From: an uncultured Clostridia bacterium
GTDB lineage: Bacteria; Bacillota; Clostridia; Oscillospirales; JAAYOS01
Length of the DNA stretch: 13,012 nucleotides
Assembly (NCBI GenBank): GCA_944386395.1
Contig: CALXAZ010000126.1
Span: 1-13,012, forward strand
Direction of reading: 5' to 3'
The notes beneath the pieces were generated by a model. It was given only the letters and a program-made list of their open reading frames with translations, was not told where the DNA came from and did not search any database. The position numbers and the translations under genes were made by a program. This document shows, one piece after another, positions 1 through 6,716 of the stretch; within the stretch, counting starts at the first letter, position 1; the number at the start of each line of letters is the position of its first letter.

Positions 1-187
1 TAAAGATAGCGGCCATGATGATGGCTGAGGAGGCAGTCATTGCACGGGTAGAGACGCAGGTAGCAATGGCGTTTGGAGCGTCGGTCCACCCGTTGACGAG
101 TATTACCCCGAGGGTAAGCAGTGCCGAGATAACCAGCATCGGGTTTGTAAAGAGCTGCGACATAAATTCAGACAGTTCAATGCTCAT
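1..187 (-). CDS. Inorganic phosphate transporter, PiT family (N-terminal part, runs off window)
   Basis: Only the first 62 codons are present; the rest lies beyond base 1. The product should be an ion-coupled phosphate permease of the inner membrane (PiT / SLC20 family). After a short polar start (MSIELSEFMSQLF), a hydrophobic segment at about residues 17-31 leads into NGWTDAPNAIAT and then STRAMTASSA. This is the family signature around the first Asn-Asp/Thr-Asp-x-x-Asn motif; this protein has the Thr-Asp form (TDAPNA). The ATG at 187 is the first in frame and has a GGGAGG ribosome-binding site at 200-205, slightly far away at 12 bases. The gene has its own promoter (302-330) and a folded leader, so it need not be read through from the two-component genes upstream on the same strand. 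Phosphate is the family's usual substrate. The family call is firm; the exact substrate and coupling ion are inferred. Confidence 0.82.
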   Translation of the reverse strand, partial: MSIELSEFMSQLFTNPMLVISALLTLGVILVNGWTDAPNAIATCVSTRAMTASSAIIMAAIF

Positions 188-210
188 ACCGTTCGGAAGC
201 CTCCCTCAAG

Positions 211-270
211 GCTGTGTGGGCTTTGCGCGGATAACAGGAGCCTGTACCGGCAAAAGCGCTGGAACACAGC
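211..270 (-). promoter_or_regulatory. Folded 5' leader of the phosphate transporter gene
   Basis: On the minus strand the leader can form a tiered hairpin. A 7-bp closing stem GCTGTGT/ACACAGC (264-270 with 211-217) encloses a 5-bp stem GCTTT/AAAGC (253-257 with 220-224) and an apical ACAGG/CCTGT pair (241-245 with 234-238). It ends five bases before the ribosome-binding site at 200-205. No T-run follows, so it is not a terminator; an effect on translation or mRNA stability is possible. It matches no riboswitch class I recognise. Confidence 0.4.
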
Positions 271-301
271 ATTTGTTTTACTAAAATACCAATTTTATCT
301 A

Positions 302-330
302 ATTATACCACAAATATTGTCCTGATACAA
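302..330 (-). promoter_or_regulatory. Sigma-A promoter for the phosphate transporter
   Basis: Reading the minus strand, the -35 is TTGTAT (325-330) and the -10 is TATAAT (302-307), with exactly 17 bases between. TGG directly before the -10 makes it an extended -10. Transcription should start near 295, giving a leader of about 108 bases. The -35 lies only 20 bases after the stop codon of the response regulator. I see no terminator between them, so read-through from the regulator genes is also possible. Confidence 0.7.
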
Positions 331-349
331 GCTTTCGCGTGGTATGAAA

Positions 350-1057
350 TCAGTCGTTTTCTGCCATGCGGTAGCCAACGCCCATTTCGGTAAATATATA
401 CTGCGGATTTGCCGGATTTTTTTCGATCTTGCGCCTGATGTTTGCCATATGTACGCGAAGCACCTGGTTGCTGCCGCCGGGATTTTGTCCCCAGATGTTT
501 TTTATAATGTAATCATAGGTGAGCACTCTGCCGGCGTGCCGTGAGAGCAGTGAAAGTATTTTAAACTCGTTTTGTGTAACATGGCAGTCGTTCCCGTCTA
601 GAAAAACACGGTGCTTTCCGTAATCGATGACAAGCCCACCCACAGAAAAGGCTCCGTTTTGCATATTTGCCGGAGCGGATACCTGCTGGCTTGCGTGGCG
701 CAGCGAGGTGCGGATTCTTGCCAGAAGTTCACCGGTGCCGAAGGGCTTTGTGATATAGTCGTCGGCGCCGAGGTCGAGTGCGGCGATCTTGTCCCTCTCG
801 CGGGTGCGAGCCGTGACGACAATGATTGGTATCTGTGACCATGTGCGCACGGTTTTGATTATCTTCTGACCATCGATATCGGGAAGCCCGAGGTCAAGTA
901 TCACTATGTCAGGACATCCAGATGATATCATTATAAATGCTTCGCTGCCATTGCTTGCACGCAGAACGTCATATCCATTTGACTTTAAAACAGCAGTGAT
1001 GAAGCTTGCAATATTTGTCTCGTCCTCGACTACGAGGACCCTATAGGCGTCGTTCAT
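350..1057 (-). CDS. Response regulator, OmpR/KdpE-like (receiver plus winged helix)
   Basis: This is a cytoplasmic DNA-binding partner of the adjacent sensor kinase. The 235-residue protein has the normal OmpR-family length. The receiver domain (about 1-120) carries the acidic pair E11-D12, phospho-acceptor D55 (in VILDLGLPD), switch residue T82 and K104 in the KPF motif. The C-terminal winged helix (about 137-232) has the family's LTYDYIIKNIWG and RVHMANIRRKIE segments and ends in a GVGYRM wing. The ATG at 1057 follows GAGGAGG by about six bases and lies 14 bases after the kinase stop codon, so the two genes are one operon, kinase first. The closest named relative by pattern is KdpE, but the targets are unknown. 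The phosphate transporter just downstream, or the ion pump diverging upstream, are possible targets by position only. Confidence 0.93.
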   Translation of the reverse strand: MNDAYRVLVVEDETNIASFITAVLKSNGYDVLRASNGSEAFIMISSGCPDIVILDLGLPDIDGQKIIKTVRTWSQIPIIVVTARTRERDKIAALDLGADDYITKPFGTGELLARIRTSLRHASQQVSAPANMQNGAFSVGGLVIDYGKHRVFLDGNDCHVTQNEFKILSLLSRHAGRVLTYDYIIKNIWGQNPGGSNQVLRVHMANIRRKIEKNPANPQYIFTEMGVGYRMAEND

Positions 1058-1071
1058 GTGGTTACCTCCTC

Positions 1072-2139
1072 TTAAAGTGGTAAGCTGAATGTAAATATCG
1101 CGCCTCCAGAAGGGGCGTTTGCGGCGGTCATGCTGCCGCTGTGAGCTCTTATTATTGTGTTGCAGACCGACAGACCGATCCCCATATTCCGCTTTGTATC
1201 GGCATTGCTCTCGTGATTATTGAAGGACAGGTACCCGTCGAATATGTGCGGAAGTATGTTTTCAGGTATGCCCTGACCGTTATCGCTGACGGTAAATACC
1301 GCAAAATTGTCGCGGGTTTCAACAGAAAGCGAGATATCAACGGGACGGTTCGAGTGGATAACAGAATTTTCAAGAAGGTTTATGAGAACCTGCTGTATCA
1401 GGATGGCATCCATTGGTACCTCGAGAGGCTCCTCCGGGACAGAGACCGAGACCTGCTGGTCTGGAAAACGCTTCTGAAATTTTGCAATAGATTCGGCCAC
1501 GAGTTCCTCTGCAAGCTCATGTTCCTTTGTTATCTGGGTTGTTCGGTCCCTGTCTATGCGGGTGATTGTGAGCAGATTTTCGACCATGCGTATGAGCCAC
1601 TGTGCATCGTCCTTTGCGCCAGAGAGCAGCTTTTTTCGTTCTTCTGAGGAGAGCATATCATCGTTTTCAGTTACCACCGAGATTGCCCCAAGGATGGAGG
1701 TGAGTGGGGTGCGAAGATCGTGCGAGACGGCACGAAGAAGGTTTCCACGCATCTTCTCGCGCTCTGCTTCGGAGCGTATCCTTTCCTGCTGCTTTATCTG
1801 AGTGGTTAGCGTACTCGTTATTATCGATACGGCAAGCGCGCACAGGATAGTGAGAGGATATCCCGCCAGGGTAAAGTTGAATTCCATATATGGATATGTA
1901 AAGATATAGTTTACCATTAGCACGCTTACAAGAGAAGCAACACCACCATAAAAATATCCGTTTGTATATCTGGATATCAGAAAGACTGACAGTATGAAAA
2001 GCATGGAAACATAGTCGTTGCTGGTATCAAAAAGGCGAAGAATGGCGCAGAGTGCTGTTGCAGCAAATAATATACCAAAAGATACCAAAGTGTCACGTAG
2101 AGAAAAAGAAAATAGCTTGTTTTCAGATTGCGAGTACAT
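1072..2139 (-). CDS. Sensor histidine kinase, short KdpD-like with DUF4118 membrane domain
   Basis: This is a membrane kinase of 355 residues. Four hydrophobic segments (about 19-35, 43-57, 65-82 and 94-112) form a DUF4118-type membrane domain as in KdpD. The dimerisation domain has H140 in AVSHDLRTPLTS. The ATP-binding domain has an N-box (QVLINLLENS, 250-259), a G1 box (DNGQG, 286-290) and a G2 box (NMGIGLS, 318-324), so all catalytic elements are present. The KdpD N-terminal sensor and the universal-stress-like domain are absent: full KdpD is roughly 900 residues. Here the protein begins almost directly at the membrane domain. The ATG at 2139 has AAGGAGG seven bases upstream, which fixes the start. 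It is the first gene of a two-gene operon with the response regulator. The signal is unknown; potassium or turgor would be a guess from KdpD. Confidence 0.92.
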   Translation of the reverse strand: MYSQSENKLFSFSLRDTLVSFGILFAATALCAILRLFDTSNDYVSMLFILSVFLISRYTNGYFYGGVASLVSVLMVNYIFTYPYMEFNFTLAGYPLTILCALAVSIITSTLTTQIKQQERIRSEAEREKMRGNLLRAVSHDLRTPLTSILGAISVVTENDDMLSSEERKKLLSGAKDDAQWLIRMVENLLTITRIDRDRTTQITKEHELAEELVAESIAKFQKRFPDQQVSVSVPEEPLEVPMDAILIQQVLINLLENSVIHSNRPVDISLSVETRDNFAVFTVSDNGQGIPENILPHIFDGYLSFNNHESNADTKRNMGIGLSVCNTIIRAHSGSMTAANAPSGGAIFTFSLPL

Positions 2140-2172
2140 TATTGACCTCCTTACAGGTTACGAAGATATGAT

Positions 2173-2201
2173 ATCATAGCAGAAGCGCGAAAATTATAAA
2201 A
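2173..2201 (-). promoter_or_regulatory. Probable extended -10 promoter for the two-component operon
   Basis: On the minus strand, TGC precedes TATGAT (2173-2178). At 17 bases upstream there is only a poor -35 (TTTTAT, 2196-2201), so recognition would rest on the extended -10. Transcription would start near 2166, about 27 bases before the kinase ATG. The -10 forms half of a perfect 12-bp palindrome at 2167-2178. Confidence 0.45.
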
Positions 2202-2279
2202 AAACTGCAAAGATTGGGAGGGGAGATGTTAAGAGGTCGTTAACCTACGGCGAAAGCTGTAAAATACTTTGCGGATAAA

Positions 2280-2288
2280 TGCTATTAT
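2280..2288 (+). promoter_or_regulatory. Candidate extended -10 for the hppA operon
   Basis: TGC followed by TATTAT (2283-2288) could serve as an extended -10, with a start near 2295 and a leader of about 60 bases before the hppA ATG. No convincing -35 is present at the right distance. TAAAAT at 2260-2265 is an alternative -10. The call is weak, but some promoter must lie in 2160-2340 because the gene upstream is divergent. Confidence 0.3.
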
Positions 2289-2354
2289 CAAAGGCGAGCG
2301 TGCGGCGGATGTTGATTATAAGCCGGCGCAAAAATATTAGTGGGAGGAAAACTC

Positions 2355-4445
2355 ATGCAGCCAACTCTAACAGTTTTCTACATTGCATCGTTTTTCACGG
2401 TGCTACTGGCGTTTTGCTTTGCGGCGTATCTCTGCGCCTGGGTAAAGAGCCAGAAGGCCTCCAATCAGAAGATTGAAAAGGTCAGCGCACTTATAAAAAC
2501 CGGTGCTAACACGTTTATGCGCAAGGAGTATACTGTCCTTGCGAAATTTGCCCTTGTGGCAGCCATAATAATATTCCTGCTGTTGCCGGCGCCCGTGTGG
2601 AGCGGCAACGTGATCGACAATATCATAATGGTTATCGCATATGTTGCGGGAACCATCTTCTCCGCGATAGCTGGAAAGCTCGGCATTTTTGCGGCGACGA
2701 TAGCCAACCGAAAGGCTGCGGAAGCGGCAAAGGAAGGTATAAAGCCCGCGTTTCTGGTAGGCTTCCGCGGCGGCGCGGTGATGGGGCTTGCGGTTGTTGG
2801 ATCGAGCCTTCTCGGAGTTGTGGCAGTGATGCTGTTTACAAACGACACAACGGCTCTTCTTGGCTTCTCGTTTGGAGCAAGTTCGCTTGCCCTGTTTGCA
2901 AAGGCCGGTGGCGGCATATTCACAAAAACGGCGGACGTGAGCGCAGACCTTGTGGGTAAGGTTGAGCTGGGAATACCCGAGGACGATCCGAGAAACCCTG
3001 CGGTTATCGCGGACAATGTTGGAGATAACGTGGGCGATGTTGCGGGCATGGGAGCGGATCTGTTCGATTCAAATGTTGCCTCGATGACGGCGGCACTTGT
3101 TATGGCAGTTTCGCTCGATCAGGCGACTGACGGCGCTATAAATACGGCAATGGTGCTTTGTTATGCGGCGCTTGGTCTCCTGTCGTCGGTCATAGGCATT
3201 GCCACAGCAAAGATAGGTAAAAACGGAAACCCGACAAGAGCGCTCAACTCTTCTACATATGTTACAACAGCGGTGTTCGTTATACTTACTGCGGCTGCAA
3301 CCGCCATATTTGAAGGGTTCCGTTGGGAGATATGGGGAGCGTCAGCTGTTGGTCTGGTAGTTGGAGTCATAATAGGTATTGCAACAGATTATTTTACAGA
3401 CGATACAAAACCTATAGTTAAAAATGTTGCAAGAGCTTCGCGTTCAGGTCCGGCATTTACGATACTTTCTGGTGTTTCCTATGGCTTTATTTCATGTCTC
3501 CCTGCAATGATAGGTATTGCAATATCTGCACTTGTAGCGTATAATTTGTGTGACGGACTTGGTGAAGGATATGCAATGTTCGGAATATCGATGGCAGCGG
3601 TAGGAATGCTGTCGATAGTCGGAATGATAATAAGCAACGATGCTTACGGACCTATCGTTGATAACGCGCGTGGGCTTGCGGAAATGGGTGAGCTTGGGGA
3701 CGATGTACTCAGGATTACCGACGAGCTTGACAGCGCAGGAAATACGGTTAAGGCAGTAACTAAGGGCTTTGCCATCGGCGCTGCCGGTCTTACGGTTATC
3801 AGTATGCTTGGCGCATATATGAGCGAGGTAAATGCCGCGGCAGTCGAGCTTGGCAAGGAACTGCTTACTGGATTTGATATTATGAACCCGACAGTGTTCT
3901 TTGGAATGCTGGTAGGTGCTGCGATACCGGCAGTTTTCTCGGCAATGCTGATGCTCGGTGTTGACAGAAACGCGCAGCGCATGGTTGCGGAGATCCATCG
4001 CCAGTTCAAGGAGATAAAGGGTCTGAAAGAGGGCAAGGAGGGCGTAGAGCCTGAATACGAGAAATGCATAGACATTGCCACAAAGGGTGCGCTGAAAGAG
4101 CTTATACCGGCCGGGCTTGTTGCGATATTTGCAACACTGGTGGTTGGTTTTATAGGCGGTGTTTCGGCAGTTGGCGGTTTCCTCGTTGGAAACATAGTTA
4201 GCGGTCTGCTGCTGTCGCTGTTTATGTCCAACGCCGGAGGACTCTGGGACAACTCGAAGAAATATGTCGAGGCCGGAAATGAAGGCGGCAAGGGTTCAGA
4301 GGCCCACAAATCGGCAGTTGTCGGTGATACAGTCGGCGACCCGTTTAAGGATACTGCGGGACCGTCGATAAACACGCAGATAACAGTTGTTTCGCTTGTT
4401 GCTTCACTCATGTCCACTCTGTTCCTCACTGTCTCTATCTTCTAA
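2355..4445 (+). CDS. hppA: Membrane-bound ion-pumping pyrophosphatase, predicted K+-independent H+ type
   Basis: The enzyme hydrolyses cytoplasmic pyrophosphate to two phosphates and pumps ions outward across the membrane. It has 696 residues, normal for the family, with about 16 hydrophobic segments. The substrate site is intact: DVSADLVGKVE (194-204), IPEDDPRNPA (207-216), DNVGDNVGD (220-228), GADLFD (233-238), and near the C-terminus VGDTVGDPFKDTAGPSIN (657-674). In the region that sets potassium dependence the sequence is GNTVKAVTKG, with Lys466 and Thr469. Lys at this place (position 460 of the Carboxydothermus enzyme) is known to replace the K+ requirement, so a K+-independent and by family rule H+-pumping enzyme is predicted. 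D238 stands where many relatives have Glu. I chose the ATG at 2355 because GGGAGG (2342-2347) lies seven bases upstream; an in-frame GTG at 2340 would start before that site. It is first in an operon with the decarboxylase subunits. Confidence 0.97.
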   Translation: MQPTLTVFYIASFFTVLLAFCFAAYLCAWVKSQKASNQKIEKVSALIKTGANTFMRKEYTVLAKFALVAAIIIFLLLPAPVWSGNVIDNIIMVIAYVAGTIFSAIAGKLGIFAATIANRKAAEAAKEGIKPAFLVGFRGGAVMGLAVVGSSLLGVVAVMLFTNDTTALLGFSFGASSLALFAKAGGGIFTKTADVSADLVGKVELGIPEDDPRNPAVIADNVGDNVGDVAGMGADLFDSNVASMTAALVMAVSLDQATDGAINTAMVLCYAALGLLSSVIGIATAKIGKNGNPTRALNSSTYVTTAVFVILTAAATAIFEGFRWEIWGASAVGLVVGVIIGIATDYFTDDTKPIVKNVARASRSGPAFTILSGVSYGFISCLPAMIGIAISALVAYNLCDGLGEGYAMFGISMAAVGMLSIVGMIISNDAYGPIVDNARGLAEMGELGDDVLRITDELDSAGNTVKAVTKGFAIGAAGLTVISMLGAYMSEVNAAAVELGKELLTGFDIMNPTVFFGMLVGAAIPAVFSAMLMLGVDRNAQRMVAEIHRQFKEIKGLKEGKEGVEPEYEKCIDIATKGALKELIPAGLVAIFATLVVGFIGGVSAVGGFLVGNIVSGLLLSLFMSNAGGLWDNSKKYVEAGNEGGKGSEAHKSAVVGDTVGDPFKDTAGPSINTQITVVSLVASLMSTLFLTVSIF

Positions 4446-4475
4446 AAATGCCGGTACGGCAGAAAGGATTTGAAA

Positions 4476-5597
4476 ATGGAAGCGGTATATTCAAACTTAC
4501 TGAATCTCCAGTGGCAGCAAGTGGTGATGTGGGTCATAGGCGGGCTTCTTATCTACCTTGCAATCAAAAAGGATATGGAGCCTACGCTGCTGTTGCCGAT
4601 GGGATTTGGAGCGATTTTGGTAAACCTGCCGATGTCTGGTGCGGTTACGCAGGTGATAGATGGGGTGGAGGAAATAGGTGTTATCAGCCTACTTTTCGAC
4701 TCTGGTATCGCAAACGAGCTTTTCCCGCTATTGCTGTTCATCGGAATAGGTGCGATGATAGATTTCGGTCCACTGCTTTCTAACCCGAAGCTTATGCTCT
4801 TTGGAGCGGCTGCCCAGTTTGGTATTTTCTTTACCCTGTGCATGGCAGCACTTTTCGGGTTTGACATCAAGGACGCGGCATCGATAGCGATAATCGGCGC
4901 GGCAGATGGTCCTACATCTATCTTTGTGGCAAACTTCCTACAGTCAAACTATATCGGTGCTATAATCGTTGCGGCATATTCTTATATGGCGCTTGTCCCG
5001 ATTGTTCAGCCGCCGGTAATAAAGCTGCTTACCACCAAAAAGGAGCGGCTCATCCGTATGCCGTACGAGCAGAGGAACGTATCAAAAACAACAAGGATAC
5101 TTTTCCCAATAATAGTTACAATCATTGCGGGCGTTGTGGCTCCGCGCTCTGTGGCGCTGGTTGGCTTCCTTATGTTTGGAAACCTGATACGTGAATGTGG
5201 AGTGCTTGGTTCGCTCTCTGAAACGGCGCAGAAGGTGCTGGCAAACCTTATAACGCTCTTCCTTGGCATAACAGTTGCGGCAAGGATGCAGGCAGATGCA
5301 TTTCTCAATCCACAGACACTGCTTATCCTTGGTCTTGGGCTTGTAGCGTTTATAGTTGATACTGCAGGTGGTGTGATCTTTGGTAAGGTTATAAACATCT
5401 TCTCCAAGAAGAAGATAAACCCAATGATAGGCGCTGCTGGTATCTCGGCATTTCCGATGTCCTCCCGCGTTGTACATAAGCTGGGTCTTGCGGAGGATCC
5501 GCATAACTTCTTGCTTATGCATGCTGCTGGTGCGAATGTTTCCGGACAGATAGCCTCAGTAATAGCAGGAGGGCTGCTTCTCAACTTCCTGGGTTGA
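4476..5597 (+). CDS. Sodium-ion-translocating decarboxylase, beta subunit (OadB/GcdB/MmdB family)
   Basis: This is the integral-membrane subunit that decarboxylates the carboxybiotin carrier and uses the energy to export sodium. The 373-residue length fits the short GcdB/MmdB form. Conserved stretches visible are GIGAMIDFGPL (90-100), the ion-site loop GAADGPTSIF with D144 (equivalent to D203 of Klebsiella OadB), AYSYMALVPIVQPP (167-180), FGNLIRECGV (234-243), and HAAGANVSGQIAS (349-361). The ATG at 4476 has AAAGGA eight bases upstream; an in-frame TTG at 4470 is too close to that site. The gene starts 30 bases after hppA and is followed by a small OadG-like gene, so all three are co-transcribed. 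Carboxyltransferase and biotin-carrier genes are not in the window, so the substrate (oxaloacetate, methylmalonyl-, glutaconyl- or malonyl-type) cannot be set. Confidence 0.95.
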   Translation: MEAVYSNLLNLQWQQVVMWVIGGLLIYLAIKKDMEPTLLLPMGFGAILVNLPMSGAVTQVIDGVEEIGVISLLFDSGIANELFPLLLFIGIGAMIDFGPLLSNPKLMLFGAAAQFGIFFTLCMAALFGFDIKDAASIAIIGAADGPTSIFVANFLQSNYIGAIIVAAYSYMALVPIVQPPVIKLLTTKKERLIRMPYEQRNVSKTTRILFPIIVTIIAGVVAPRSVALVGFLMFGNLIRECGVLGSLSETAQKVLANLITLFLGITVAARMQADAFLNPQTLLILGLGLVAFIVDTAGGVIFGKVINIFSKKKINPMIGAAGISAFPMSSRVVHKLGLAEDPHNFLLMHAAGANVSGQIASVIAGGLLLNFLG

Positions 5598-5636
5598 CCG
5601 GTTGGGGCAAAATGCGTTTTAGAAAGGAACTGACAG

Positions 5637-5774
5637 ATGAACGTAGAGCTTTTTTTGGAGACGCTGCCGATAATGCTCAAGGGAATGGTTGGAATCTTCA
5701 TAGTTATCGCGGCGATAATGATATCAATAACCGTCCTTAATAAAGTAACAGCTGGAAAGGGCGAAAAAGAATAG
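5637..5774 (+). CDS. OadG-like small membrane subunit (45 residues)
   Basis: This short gene encodes a 45-residue protein: a short N-terminal stretch MNVELFLETLPIM, one membrane helix (about 14-35, GMVGIFIVIAAIMISITVLN) and a basic/acidic tail ending KGEKE. The shape and placement match the gamma/delta subunit (OadG/MmdD) that anchors sodium-pumping decarboxylases. Those subunits are usually about 80 or more residues, with a Pro/Ala-rich linker and a cytoplasmic end that meets the carboxyltransferase; here that part is missing. The ATG at 5637 has AAGGA eight bases upstream, and the gene lies 39 bases after the beta subunit. A strong terminator begins eight bases after its stop codon, so it is the true end of the operon and not a longer gene broken by a frameshift. 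The role as an assembly subunit is inferred. Confidence 0.78.
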   Translation: MNVELFLETLPIMLKGMVGIFIVIAAIMISITVLNKVTAGKGEKE

Positions 5775-5782
5775 ATGCTTTC

Positions 5783-5810
5783 CCTCCCCCGCTCGCGGGG
5801 GAGGTTTTTT
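5783..5810 (+). terminator. Intrinsic terminator of the hppA operon
   Basis: A perfect 9-bp stem, CCTCCCCCG (5783-5791) with CGGGGGAGG (5796-5804), has a 4-base loop and is followed at once by six T (5805-5810). It is the strongest terminator in the window and closes the three-gene ion-pump operon. Confidence 0.93.
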
Positions 5811-5886
5811 ATGCTTTAGATAACCTATGAAAGAAAAATGTTGCCCTATCTTAATTAAAATTTAATCTAATTGTATTAGCTTCTGG

Positions 5887-5915
5887 GTGAAATCCTTATA
5901 AGGATATGATATACT
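5887..5915 (+). promoter_or_regulatory. Promoter with operator-like palindrome for the CmpB-type / AI-2E operon
   Basis: GTGAAA (5887-5892, four of six matches to the -35) and TATACT (5910-5915, five of six) are 17 bases apart. TGA before the -10 gives an extended -10. Transcription would start near 5922, leaving a leader of about 78 bases. The perfect 14-bp palindrome ATCCTTATAAGGAT (5892-5905) fills most of the spacer, which is the classical place for a repressor or MerR-type activator. No regulator gene lies beside it. Confidence 0.55.
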
Positions 5916-5999
5916 CAAATTAAAAGACGTATATTAGGGCAGAAGCTGTGGCGTGATTGGGTAGAAGCTGCGGGTATTTTCTGCGGAAAAGAGGATATA

Positions 6000-6710
6000 A
6001 TGCCTGAAAAAGACGGCAGGACAAGGGGAAAAAAGCGAAGAGGTTCAGAGCGTGAAAGTAAAAGTGGAGCGTCATTTGCTGAGGGTTTAAATTTCTATAA
6101 GCTTTTCTGGGTATTTTTTATTGGAAGTTTTTTGGGAGTTGTGATTGAGGTGCTTTTCTGCCTTGCAACTCAGCACAGGCTGGAAAGCAGGACTGGGCTT
6201 GTTTATGGACCGTTCAATCTTGTGTATGGATTTGGAGCTCTTGCGATAACACTGGGGCTATACTGGCTGCGTAACCAGCGTGATCTGTGGATATTTCTTG
6301 GCGGAATACTGCTGGGGGGAGCGTTTGAGTATCTGTGCAGCTGGTTTCAGGAAATGGTGTTTGGCACTGTATCATGGGAATATAGTTATATGAGATTTAA
6401 TCTGAACGGAAGAGTTAATCTGTTGTATTCTATTTTCTGGGGATTTTTGGCTTTGTTGTGGCTGAAGGATACCTTTCCACGAATTTCGGGTGCCATTGAA
6501 AGGATACCGAACAAAATTGGAAAGCCTCTCACCTGGGCGCTTGTGGTGTTTATGTTATTTAATACGGTGATGTCGGCTGCGGCGGTAGCGAGGCAGACTG
6601 ACAGGAGGGAAGGAATAGAGGCCAGCAACTCCTTTGAGGTATATCTGGACGAACATTTTGATGACGAAAAATTAAAAGAAATCTATCCCAATATGCAAGT
6701 GGTGGAGTGA
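6000..6710 (+). CDS. CmpB / DUF1113-type membrane protein (putative ABC transporter permease)
   Basis: This 236-residue membrane protein belongs to the family annotated as putative ABC-transporter permease CmpB (DUF1113). No substrate or ATPase partner is established, and none is encoded here. A very basic, charged N-terminus (1-30) is followed by about five to six hydrophobic segments. Family-type motifs are GSFLGVVIE (42-50), RTGLVYGPFNLVYGFG (64-79), FEYLCSWFQEMVFGTVSWEY (109-128) and NLNGRVNLLYSIFWG (134-148). A soluble acidic tail follows from about residue 200. The ATG at 6000 has AAGAGGA about five bases upstream. The stop codon lies six bases before the next ATG, and the ribosome-binding site of that gene overlaps this gene's last codons, so the two genes are translationally close. 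The family call is good; the function is unknown. Confidence 0.8.
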   Translation: MPEKDGRTRGKKRRGSERESKSGASFAEGLNFYKLFWVFFIGSFLGVVIEVLFCLATQHRLESRTGLVYGPFNLVYGFGALAITLGLYWLRNQRDLWIFLGGILLGGAFEYLCSWFQEMVFGTVSWEYSYMRFNLNGRVNLLYSIFWGFLALLWLKDTFPRISGAIERIPNKIGKPLTWALVVFMLFNTVMSAAAVARQTDRREGIEASNSFEVYLDEHFDDEKLKEIYPNMQVVE

Positions 6711-6716
6711 TAGCTT

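Noticed and set aside
2340..2354. GTG at 2340 as a five-codon longer start for hppA
   Set aside because: The ribosome-binding site GGGAGG lies inside those codons, so the ATG at 2355 is the start.
3644..4429. Open frame of 261 codons on the minus strand inside hppA
   Set aside because: It is Ser/Pro/Thr-rich low-complexity sequence typical of the reverse strand of a membrane protein gene. hppA is intact and recognisable over the same bases.
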